DNA from: Chrysaora quinquecirrha
Lineage: Eukaryota; Cnidaria; Scyphozoa; Semaeostomeae; Pelagiidae
DNA: 64,000 nucleotides
Direction of reading: 5' to 3'
NCBI GenBank assembly: GCA_014526335.1
Contig: JACTAT010000060.1
Span: 3,279,445 to 3,343,444 of the forward strand
Under the pieces are notes generated by a model. That model saw only the letters and a list, made by a program, of their open reading frames with translations. It was not told the DNA's origin and did not search any database. Of this stretch, positions 55,510-64,000 are shown in pieces (position 1 is the first letter of the stretch; each line of letters begins with the position of its first letter). The translations under genes and the position numbers were made by a program.

Positions 55510-56510
55510 TGCTCAGTGTTTCAATGAATTATGCATTCAGTTGATTGCAATGCATGTAGGTTGCATAAGAGTTTTTTTTTAGAATTTTTTTAGAGAATTA
55601 AAAAATTTCATTCTGCCGAACTCCTCCTCAGTATCCCTTTTATTATCGTTAGAGCCTTTTTCAACAGTATTTGGATGCTCGGAAGGGTCATCAGAGTTTC
55701 CAAGGAAAGAATTGGAAAGAGACAATCTAGGCAGGACTGCATTACTTCATTGTAAGAGAAAGAAATCGACTCTGTTGCTTTCAGAGAAATCATCTCTGTT
55801 GTCTATGGTCTTCCACGAACTATTCGAAAAACATATCCAGAACAAAGCTGTTTTGTTTGATAATTTACAAATTCTTTTTTCAAATTCTTCCTGATTGAAT
55901 AACTTCAGGAGGATATGCAACATCAATCATCCCCTTCATTTTCAATTTTCCCAAATGAGCCAGTGAGATCTGCTGTGCCCCATTCATGTTCCGCCTTTTA
56001 CATCTGCAACTCGGGGAAATTTTGGTCCATCTTCTTATGGGCATCAAAAAGTTTGCTCTTTTCGAACTTCAAATTGATAGTCAAAGATCTTGCCAGTTGA
56101 TATAGATAATGGCAGAAACTGTGCCATTTAATGAGTAAATGGCCTGATTTTTTGCCATGATCCATCAAAATTGCTGAAATTGTTTTCTCCAGATACTTCA
56201 CCTCTTCAGATGCTGCCATCGTGCCATCATTTGCAACTTCAACTTGCGATTTGTGTAACATGCCAATAATTTTGTTGTAGCTTCTGGTCATTGGCTTGCG
56301 TCATGCGTATCAATGGCAAATGCAATGCATGGCAAATAGCTTTTGAGAGGTACTCTTGCTTTTTCAAGATCAAAGTATATCCATGTAAGTTTTCTAATGC
56401 CTCTTTGAACTTTGTTAATTGAGAGTATCGCATAGAAAATGCAAACCTCTTTGAATAATATTCGCATTTGTCTCTTGATAGCTTGCTTCTTTTCAGCATC
56501 ACTCATTTAA
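55510..56510 (-). pseudogene. Unrecognised gene copy B, upstream part
   Basis: 55525-56095 duplicates 50090-50520. Two minus-strand frames (56502-56239 and 56291-55998) contain KLTWIYFDLEKAR- and YLEKTISAILMDHGKK-like segments that look like decayed coding sequence. No domain is recognised. Confidence 0.4.
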
Positions 56511-57123
56511 TCTGCTCTGTTATCATTTATCCGTCCAGCTTCTTCAAAACAGCTTGTGTTCAACTGTTCATTTGTCTCATCCCATGAGTCTTTAAAAAAC
56601 TGATGTCTTCCATGATGTTGTCGAGTTGTGGCGTGGGAGGAATATTTTTCTGTACTTGGGTATCTGCAGTAATGCTTTTTCGAAGCTCTTCCTCGATGTA
56701 GTGCTCTTGCGGATCGTTTATGTGGGCCTTTGCTAGCTTTTTGTTTAATTCCAAAAATTTGGCCTTTGGAGCTAAAGAAAAGCTTTAAAGCTTGGGAACA
56801 AGAAGAATCAACGGTTGTACATAAGATATCACTATTACACTCTTCTCAATATTGAGAACAACTTCTGCATCAGAAAAGATTGTATCTGAAAAGATTGTAT
56901 CATAGCAATATATCTAGCATGGCAACGCTCAAACCATAGCGCCAATGCCAACGTCGTCAAAACCAAAACATCCTAAGGCACCTCCAGTGCGTGCAGAGTG
57001 TTCCACTCAATGATTAGACAAGTCCAATCAACTGAATGAAAACAGGTCCATTCTTTTTCTTCGATTTCAGCCATATTATAGTGTCTCAAATCTGCGCGGT
57101 TGATATGATATCATATCATACAA
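56511..57123. other. Mostly unrecognised
   Basis: A 64-codon minus-strand frame at 56754-56560 (ELNKKLAKAHINDPQEHYIEEEL) has a coding-like composition and may be an exon of the copy B gene. Nothing else could be supported. Confidence 0.35.
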
Positions 57124-57880
57124 TTGTCGCACTGGACCAAGTTTCCGTCTTCTATAGACTATAGACTTCCTCACATTCGCCGCAGTATATATGCTGAACT
57201 TTTTCTGCCCTTTGACTCTTTCATTCTTACTCTGTCTTTTTCTGCTTTCTTTTTTTCGGTTTCTTTTTATTTTTCTTTCGTGGTATTTTTTTGGTTTTTC
57301 AATTTCTCTCTCCTCTTCTTTCTATTTCGCTCAGACTCTTTTAGAACAGCTCTCCTTCTTAAATCTGCATCCTTGATTTCCAACACCTTTAGGGCAGCCT
57401 TTGATGACATGTGTCTTGGAAGAATGATATTTTTTCTGTTTTTTTTCTGTTCTGTAACTCTTGGTATGTTAAGATGCTAGGGGATGATAGGGCAAAGATC
57501 TTTTTCAGTTGTAAAAAGCACAGATTCTGAAGTATTTTAACCTATTCTTCAATTCCTATTTTTTGCCATAAGTTTCTTTCTTTACTCGTACATCATGTCT
57601 TCTTTGGTTTTGTATCCTTCTTGAAATCATGCTTTAAAAAGCCGCCTTTCGTTTTCAGCAACCAGTTCAGTCTGATCAATAGACTTATGGATTGAATGCC
57701 TGTTGTCGTATGCTTCTTTATTGGCCCTGCTCTCCAGCTTTTATTCTCTTCTTTTTCCTTTTCAATTACTTTTGATGTTGCGCTTTCGTCGTTCTTAAAT
57801 ACCTTGCTCGTTGCAAAATTTGAAGGATCAATCACATGCCTGTTAACAGGCCAAATTCCAGCACTCCTGCACAAAGACTT
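57124..57880 (-). pseudogene. Pogo-like transposase, C-terminal part
   Basis: Minus-strand reading: RSAGIWPVNRHVIDPSNFA (57874 region) is the segment that follows the DDE_1 catalytic domain in pogo/Tigger/jerky-type transposases. Further down come MSSKAALKVLEIKDADLRRR, a long Lys/Arg-rich helical stretch (57400-57230) and QHIYCGECEEVY, the small Cys motif near the C-terminus of such proteins. Stops interrupt the basic region. The catalytic core is not readable upstream of 57880. The psq HTH at 42.9 kb could be from the same family but is 15 kb away. Confidence 0.6.
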
Positions 57881-60800
57881 GACGGCCTCTGGTCTTGCAA
57901 TCTATGCCACCATGACAACAGGGGCAAAATTCTTTTTCGATGCTTTGACTTCTGGATGTTGGAAAACAAGTTTTGAGCAACAATTTTTCCATTCGGACTT
58001 TCAGACATCAGAGAATACTAATCTGCAGGCTGGCATGCATGTAATCTATGCAATGGTAATTGATACAAAGGATTTTGTTATCTCTACAGAAGACAATGGT
58101 TTTAAACGAACAGCAATACATGGCCATCGACGTGGAGGAGAAGAGTTTTTCAGAAAATAGTTTACCCCGTCCATCCAGAATGGTAGGTTTTCGCCCATCC
58201 TAAGTAAGAAATCGCAGTGAAGACATTTTTGGAAAAACCAAGACAATAATCTGGATCTTGCTTCTTCCCTGGGAAATAAACTGCAGGATGAATGTCACTG
58301 CAATCGGTACAATTACATACACGTTGTTCCTGATGTTTTCGATGAGTATGTGAAGTGAAAACGTCTTTGTAACACATTTTTAACACACACTTTTTTAAGA
58401 GAAGCTTTGCAACGGAAGCCCAGACTAGTCGCAGTCACCTTTTGAAACTTTACCACCATGATTTATCTGGATATCTGATTATCTGATTATCTTTAAAGAT
58501 TTATATTTTGCAACCAGCTTTATCAAGAACTTGGTTTCCCGCGTCACCTATTCATCGCATGTCTTCCCAAAGCCACGCCGGCCACTTTCTTTGATCCACT
58601 CGATCAGCAAATTTTTGAGGGTTTAGACCTAGTTATATGAAATACATATGAAAGGATTGATCCTTGTATGTCATAGTCTCTACTTGCTTTTTCTATATAG
58701 ACTTATAGATTTCTCTTTATTTGTTACATCTAATAATGGACGTCTTACAATTTTATTCCTGAGATTTTTGTATATCGTACAGTTTCCAGGAATTTTTCAT
58801 ATGCATAGCAAAGCATTATTTAAATTGTAAATGATGTTAGTAAACATCGTAAACATCGAAGCAGGATGTGGCTTGGGATTTAGCAGGCCCAAGAGACTGA
58901 CGGAGCTACCGTACGTAATAAAGTAAAAATGTAAGAAAAATGTGAAGACATTAAACGAGGAACCATTAAACTTTGGTGAAGCATCGGGCTGCTTTATGAA
59001 GTTTTATTATTTTTCTTATTTAAATTTAGACTTTTCTATGATTTAATCTTGGCACGTTTCTAATATCTGGATTGTTGGACTGAGTGATTTTGAGGTACCC
59101 CCTGACTGGTACAAAGATGTAAACCATAAGTCTGTTTAAAACTCATTTATATGTTCATCTTATATATACACAAAAAGGGTTAAATTTTTCGCGAAAATCT
59201 TCATTTTGAAATTTGTGTGCGCAATAGCTCGTTTTATGCTTTAGATTTTAAATTGGTGTCTGTAGTTTGTTGTTAAATTTGGAAGGCACTTTGTAACGAT
59301 TTCATCAACCTAATTTCGCGAGAGATCTTCTTGAATTATAACAGCTTCTTCTGGTCACATGGTATTGTCGCTGGTTGTGCTGAAATTTTCATTGCTGCTT
59401 GTTTATAACTCTTCTGATTCATGATTATTAGCCAATGCCTCTTCAATAATATTTTCCACATCCTTTACAGGTTCCAGCTCATTGTTTGACTCAAACTGAA
59501 TTCCATATGAATGAAGAATCAGAATCTTCCTTTGCCTTTCTTATTTCTACAGTAATTTTATCCGTTGTCTGTATGGAGAAAATTGTATCACCTGTTTCCG
59601 TTAGCTTTACCAAGCGTTATTTAACATGAGGAATTATTATGTTTTCATCACACTCTGGTGAGGTTTAAAGCGCAGCTTATGGACTTTTTCCAGTATGCCT
59701 TTAAGTGTGAAGTTGACTATCGTGGAGGACCTTGAATCTTATGACTGACGTCCACTCATCCATATTATGAAGGTATTCTATGGAAAGGCACCAATTATGA
59801 CATTATAAACAAGATTAAGGACCATACGAGCATTTAATTCCAGGTAAAGATATTGCTAGTAATGAGATGGTCATTTTCAGAAAGATCGTTTATTTTCAGT
59901 CAACATTTCTATATTCTAACCAAGTAAACTGACTTCCATATCAAATAAATTCGATGCAAGGGTAAAAAATGAGTCTCTAATGCTACGCATGAATTGAAGA
60001 TAAACGCAATGTTTTAAAAGTTGTGTCTAGCACTCTCAACCATTCTCCAAAAGACGGCTTTTCTTGAAGGTTCAATACTTGCATAATCTTGATCATCAAT
60101 TGCTCGATAGGTTAGGCCATGCTTTGCTTTGATGAACTTTTTCAGAATTTCTGATGACCTCTGCATGTAACTTCCTTGCTGATGATGTTTGATGGAATAA
60201 TCAAGCGATTTCCTAACTTTGCTAGTAGATGTATTAAATCCTGGCATCAAATTAAATGTTCAGCAATCATGCATATAACACCTGATGGTAGTATATAAGA
60301 ACAGATTTCTTTCTGTCATTATTGCCTTGATAATGACCACAACATCTGCATCGTTTGAGTATATCCTCACCCCCGTTTCCGTAGTTTACTGTTGATAAAT
60401 TATCATTTGTATTTGGAGTCAAATTGTTTATTAAAACGAAACTCTTCTTCTTTTATCTTCACCATCACCAACTCTTCTTCACCGCCTTCATAATCATAAT
60501 CGTAATCAAAAAATCACCAACTTCATCATTGTTATCTTATCATTGCTATCAACACCGCCATCATGAACAACTTAATCATTACAGTAACAACTAAAATCAT
60601 TCATTGCCATAGTAATCATTCAACTATAATTCAAAATTCAAGTAAAATTACCTTAGTATTAATAAATTTGAATAAACTTTTTTCACAACAGTTTCAGAGC
60701 AGTTGATATCTTTCTTCTTTTATCTTCATCATGCCTGAATTATGGCTTTGTAAATTTGAGACAGATGGTAAAGCGTTGCCAAGGTTTGATTGCAGTATTT

Positions 60801-61581
60801 CATATGATGCTTTACCCATACGACAAAACAAAGAAGACGGACGCAAATTTGTTTTTGTTCTTTCTTTCTGCATTCGCAAACAGTTTTAGAAGAATGGGTT
60901 TAACACTTGCAACTTTTTCATTTCCAAGAACTTGATTTCTATTTTCTGTCATAGCTGTTTGAACATCAATAATATTGCTCAAAGTAGCTGGATTGAAAAA
61001 GTGGGCAATCTTTTCCTGGCCAACTGCATCACCATCTTTTCTTAATGTCCGCTGCCTCCGGAAGCTTTGGCTGCGTCGCGGGCAGATGCAGGTTTTTCCC
61101 TTAAACTAAATCGGTATTGTGAATTAGCATTTTTCTGCCTTCACAGTTGTATCCTATGGAATGTTGACTGTCAATGCGTTCAATGTAAAACTAACATAGA
61201 TACACAACAGTATATCTTGGTCGTCATTCCTCAAATTAGAGTAAGAATCGTGTGTATTTGATATCCCCAGAGATAAAATCTAAGGTCAATGCCATACCAA
61301 TATCAAATTTCATTAAGGAATGTATACTACGGTTTTAGAGCCTTCAGTTAATAGCTTTTTCTCTTTAATTGCTTTCTTGTACTCTAGCAGTACAGTCCCT
61401 TTTCGCTTCTGGAAATGGCCAACAAATTCTTCCATGTTACCTCATATGCATCGTCATACTTTTTATTCATGGCTTCAGGTACAGATCCAAGCAACTTGTC
61501 TCCAGCACCAACAAATTTTGAATAGCTCAATAGCTCAGTATAATATTTTGAGAGATAGAGGAGCAACAAGAAGACACCGCG
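57881..61581. other. Mostly non-coding; a few decayed coding scraps
   Basis: The minus-strand frame 60250-60014 (FNTSTSKVRKSLDYSI, HGLTYRAIDDQDYASIE) and 60879-60694 (MGKASYEILQSNLGNALPS) read like exon remnants. The second resembles a segment common in uncharacterised cnidarian transposon proteins (YEILxxNLxxALPS). Between 60440 and 60660 there is a run of TCATCA/AATCA-rich sequence. Plus-strand frames at 57696-58160 and 61067-61595 have no motif. Confidence 0.4.
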
Positions 61582-61696
61582 TGTTCACAACATAACATAA
61601 CGAATCTCCTCTACACACGTGACAGTGTAACACAATAAACTATTTACATAATTACATTACAGGGAGTCCAGAGTTCTTACTCACAACATTACATCA
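61582..61696 (-). repeat. Gypsy 3' LTR, short
   Basis: About 115 bp. On the minus strand it starts TGATGTAATGTTGTGAG right after the purine tract AAAAGGGGAG and ends TTGTGAACA, so it has TG...CA ends. Its left boundary rests on the CA terminus only, because the other LTR is outside the window. Confidence 0.65.
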
Positions 61697-61718
61697 CTCC
61701 CCTTTTCAGAAATCGTTC

Positions 61719-62708
61719 TCAGGGTATTAAACTTGATGGAATAAAATTTCCATAACGTTCAGGTGGTCTTCTGGATCTCGATGGACGACTACTACCACTA
61801 GTTGACTGCGGTTCTTGTTCATTCTGAACCTCAGTACCATTTCTCACGACTGTATCTTCATACTCACTATCAATATCGTCTGAGGTATCGACATTCGAGT
61901 TATACTTCTTGAAATGTGACACATTTCTTGTTATTTTGTGTTTTTCCTGATTCTCAGCCGTTATTTTCGTTCCTCGTACTTCTATAACAGTGTACGGCGT
62001 TTTGTTGAAGCGAGACATGATCTTATTGCGTTGTTGTTGTTTGACTAATACAGAATCTCCAACTTTGATTTGAATCTCTTTCGCATGACGGCGTTTATCA
62101 GCATAAGACTTATTATACAGTTGACTCTTTTGTTCATTTTGACGTGCTTCTCTATGTCTATTTACAACAGTTTTTCTCTCGATGGTTGGTAGTTTACCCT
62201 TAACTTTTCGATTAAATAAAAGTTCGCTAGGAGCGACTTTTGTCGTGCAATGCGGGGTTGAACGATATTGAAGCAAGAACCGATTTAATTCTTGTCTCCA
62301 TTTCTTCCCTTCAACAACAGCGGTCTGGATTGCTTTCTTCAAGGGTTGATTAAACCGTTCAACTTCTCCATTGGCTTGCGGCCAATAAGGTGTTACTGAC
62401 TTGTGTTCAATACCGAGAATTTTCAAGTATTTGCGAAAATCTTCACCATTGAAAGGTGGTCCATTGTCTGAAACAATTTTGTCAGGAATGCCATGAACTG
62501 CAAACATCTTATCCAATTTTGGTATAACACAGCTGGCTTTGGTAGAGTGTACAATCTCCACCTCTGGGAAACGCGAATAACGATCGATGACGACTAGCAA
62601 ATACTCGCCGGACGGTAAAGGTCCACAAAAGTCGATATGCAAAGTGTCCCATGGTGCACTTGGCATCGCAGATGGTTTGAGGGGGTGCTGGAGGATTTGG
62701 TCTTCCAA
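61719..62708 (-). pseudogene. Gypsy integrase
   Basis: Minus-strand frame of 329 codons with the DDE triad in IDFCGPLP, VSDNGPPFNG and ANGEVERFNQ, then the C-terminal strand-rich domain (VGDSVLVKQQQRNK, TPYTVIEVRG) and an Arg/Ser-rich end. It is intact internally. It is separated from the upstream RNase H frame by one shift in a C run near 62660. It would insert the element's cDNA. Confidence 0.88.
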
Positions 62709-63549
62709 CAGCCTGACATGCTAAGCATGCATCAATGGTTTGCTTCACCAATTCATCGATTCCAATGAACCAAATCTTTTCACGGAGTAAGGCTTTAGTC
62801 TTAGCCAAACCCTGATGACTCTCATGAGCAATATCGATAGCTCTCTTCTGTAGTGACTTTGGAATCACAAGTCTGGAGCCTCTCAGAATAACATTCTGGA
62901 GTCCAATGGTAAGTTCATCTTTGAATAAACGATAAGGTTTTACCGTGTCGGTGTCCCATTTGTTTAGTCTTATAGCAGCACGTAAAGCCTGTAGTTCACG
63001 ATCGATATTAGTTGCTTCAGCAATCTCTTGTAAGCTCATAGCTCTAGGTACACTGTGTTGAACAACAAAATTGATATACTGCTCAGTTAAATCTTCCTGA
63101 GTTTTTGTACAGCAAGAAACAGGGTGCCTGGAAAGATAATCAGCTGGGTTGTCCACTCCTGGCCTGTACATAACCTGAAAACTGTATGGTTGGAGACGCA
63201 AGACCCAACGTTCAATCCTAGCTGAAGGCTTTGAATTGTGGCTGCCATATATTACTTCCAGAGGCTTGTGGTCAGTGATCAGTGTAAATTTATTACCATA
63301 CAAATACAAATGAAAATGTTCAACTGCCCACACTATGGCTAATGCCTCTTTCTCCGTTTGTGAATAGCGTTTCTCAACCTCTGTTAATGCTCTACTTGCA
63401 TAAGCTACAACCTGCTCGTCATCAGAATCAGGTGATTTTTGCGATAAAATGGCACACAGACCAACTGGACTAGCATCAACTAGAACATAAGTTTCTTTAC
63501 GAATATCGAAGTATGACATGCAGGGTGCAGATGATAAAGCCTGTGTCAA
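62600..63549 (-). pseudogene. Gypsy RNase H and zinc-binding domain
   Basis: Minus-strand frame with RNase H motifs VDASPVGLCAILSQ, YSQTEKEALAIVWAVE, TDHKPLEVIYG, then the H2C2 zinc segment (IAHESHQGLAKTKALLREK, CLACQAVG). A one-base loss in an A run near 63600 separates it from RT. Downstream of about 62660 the frame is no longer coding. Confidence 0.85.
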
Positions 63550-64000
63550 TTTATTGAAGGCTTCTTGGTGTGTTTCAGTCCACTCAAAATGAGAATTCTT
63601 TTCGTCAAGGCTCGTAGTGGCTCTGTGATTGTCGCATAATTTGCTATATACTTGCTGCTGTAGTTAGCCATTCCCAAAAGACTTCGTACATCATGTACAT
63701 TCTTTGGAAGTGGTGCATTCAGCAAGTCGTTGACACGTTTTGGATCAGGTCTAGTTCCATCTGCAGAAAATATTTGACCAAAGAATTCAAGTGTGTTCTG
63801 TAAGAACTGACATTTTTTTTTGTTCAAGGTAAGACCTCTATTGTGTAAACGAGATAAACAATTATCCAAATTATCATCATGCTCTTTTCTAGATGCACCA
63901 TAAACAATTATGTCATCTGCAATGTTCTTTACGCCTTTTAGTCCTTGCAACTGTGTCTGCAACATGTACTGAAATAGTTCTGCTGATGCATTTGTTCCAT
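63546..64000 (-). pseudogene. Gypsy reverse transcriptase, C-terminal part
   Basis: Minus-strand reading from the right edge: GTNASAELFQYML, active site IADDIIVYG, the connection (LNKKKCQFLQNTLEFFGQIF, DPKRVNDLLNAPLP) and LLGMANYSSKYI. The fingers and first half of the palm lie outside. A frameshift at about 63600 ends the frame early. Confidence 0.88.

Larger units (their letters stand above)
61582..64000 (-). mobile_element. Ty3/Gypsy element, 3' half, running off the right edge
   Basis: Minus-strand order from the right edge: RT (64000-63546), RNase H and H2C2 zinc segment (63549-62600), integrase (62708-61719), polypurine tract (61697-61706) and 3' LTR (61582-61696). The 5' LTR, gag and protease lie beyond the window. 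Two frameshifts are present. Confidence 0.88.

Noticed and set aside
57696..58160. 154-codon plus-strand frame with hydrophobic start
   Set aside because: It is antisense to the pogo-like transposase remnant and has no own motif.
1..64000. tRNA, rRNA or bacterial operon content
   Set aside because: No cloverleaf, rRNA segment or prokaryotic gene arrangement was recognised while reading; retroelements and introns mark the sequence as animal.

Overview
The window reads as eukaryotic, AT-rich, intron-bearing animal DNA, most likely a cnidarian and probably an anthozoan. The support is the mixture of repeat families: a BEL/Pao element, Ty3/Gypsy elements, CR1/jockey-type LINEs whose ORF1 carries an SGNH hydrolase, Penelope-like elements with GIY-YIG endonuclease and hammerhead ribozymes, a Mutator-like element with a SWIM-type transposase, and a MITE whose ends (CCCCAGGGGGGTAC, then GATGTGCCGC) resemble a repeat I associate with corals and anemones. 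The species call is inference. No convincing intact host gene is visible. Almost everything recognisable is mobile DNA, much of it nested.

Layout. 1-230: Gypsy reverse transcriptase scrap. 650-1040: small inverted-repeat element. 1532-3034: a 753-bp unit duplicated in tandem. 5417-5490: possible last exon, split by a BEL/Pao element (5491-15431, minus strand; near-identical LTRs, gag, primer site, RT/RNase H, integrase), which itself holds a LINE (about 9.42-14.03 kb, minus) with an intact 1,016-codon ORF2. 15.55-17.07 kb: nested MITE-like elements. 17.17-18.75 kb: Penelope-like inverted pair with candidate hammerhead ribozymes. 18.8-19.98 kb: LINE 3' end. 20115-25009: complete Mutator-like element with 9-bp target duplications, long inverted repeats and an intron-containing transposase gene. 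25-29 kb: mostly non-coding, with a Merlin transposase scrap near 29.1 kb. 29.39-32.70 kb: foldback-like element whose arms are tandem arrays of about 160 bp. 32.70-35.24 kb: second Penelope-like inverted pair with two well-formed hammerhead ribozymes. 35.24-41.83 kb: a second LINE (minus) whose RT core is replaced by a Gypsy internal fragment (35.8-38.63 kb, plus). 42.2-42.9 kb: RING-like exon and psq-type HTH. 43.1-56.5 kb: two diverged tandem copies of an unrecognised DDE-transposase-like gene, with a third LINE (52.86-55.5 kb) in the second copy. 57.1-57.9 kb: C-terminal part of a pogo-like transposase. 57.9-61.58 kb: little. 61.58-64.0 kb: 3' half of a Gypsy element running off the right edge.

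How the parts relate. The pieces do not form a pathway; they record successive insertions. The order can be read in places: the LINE at 9.4-14 kb is younger than the BEL element, and a MITE at 24.4 kb is younger than the Mutator-like element. The strongest candidates for something new are the KAT6/SAMD1-like winged-helix domain at the N-terminus of two LINE ORF1 proteins, the foldback-like element with array-built arms, the unrecognised DDE family at 43-56 kb, and the complete Mutator-like element whose inverted repeats are made of a minisatellite. Nothing could be searched or folded by computer, so family names rest on motifs read by eye.
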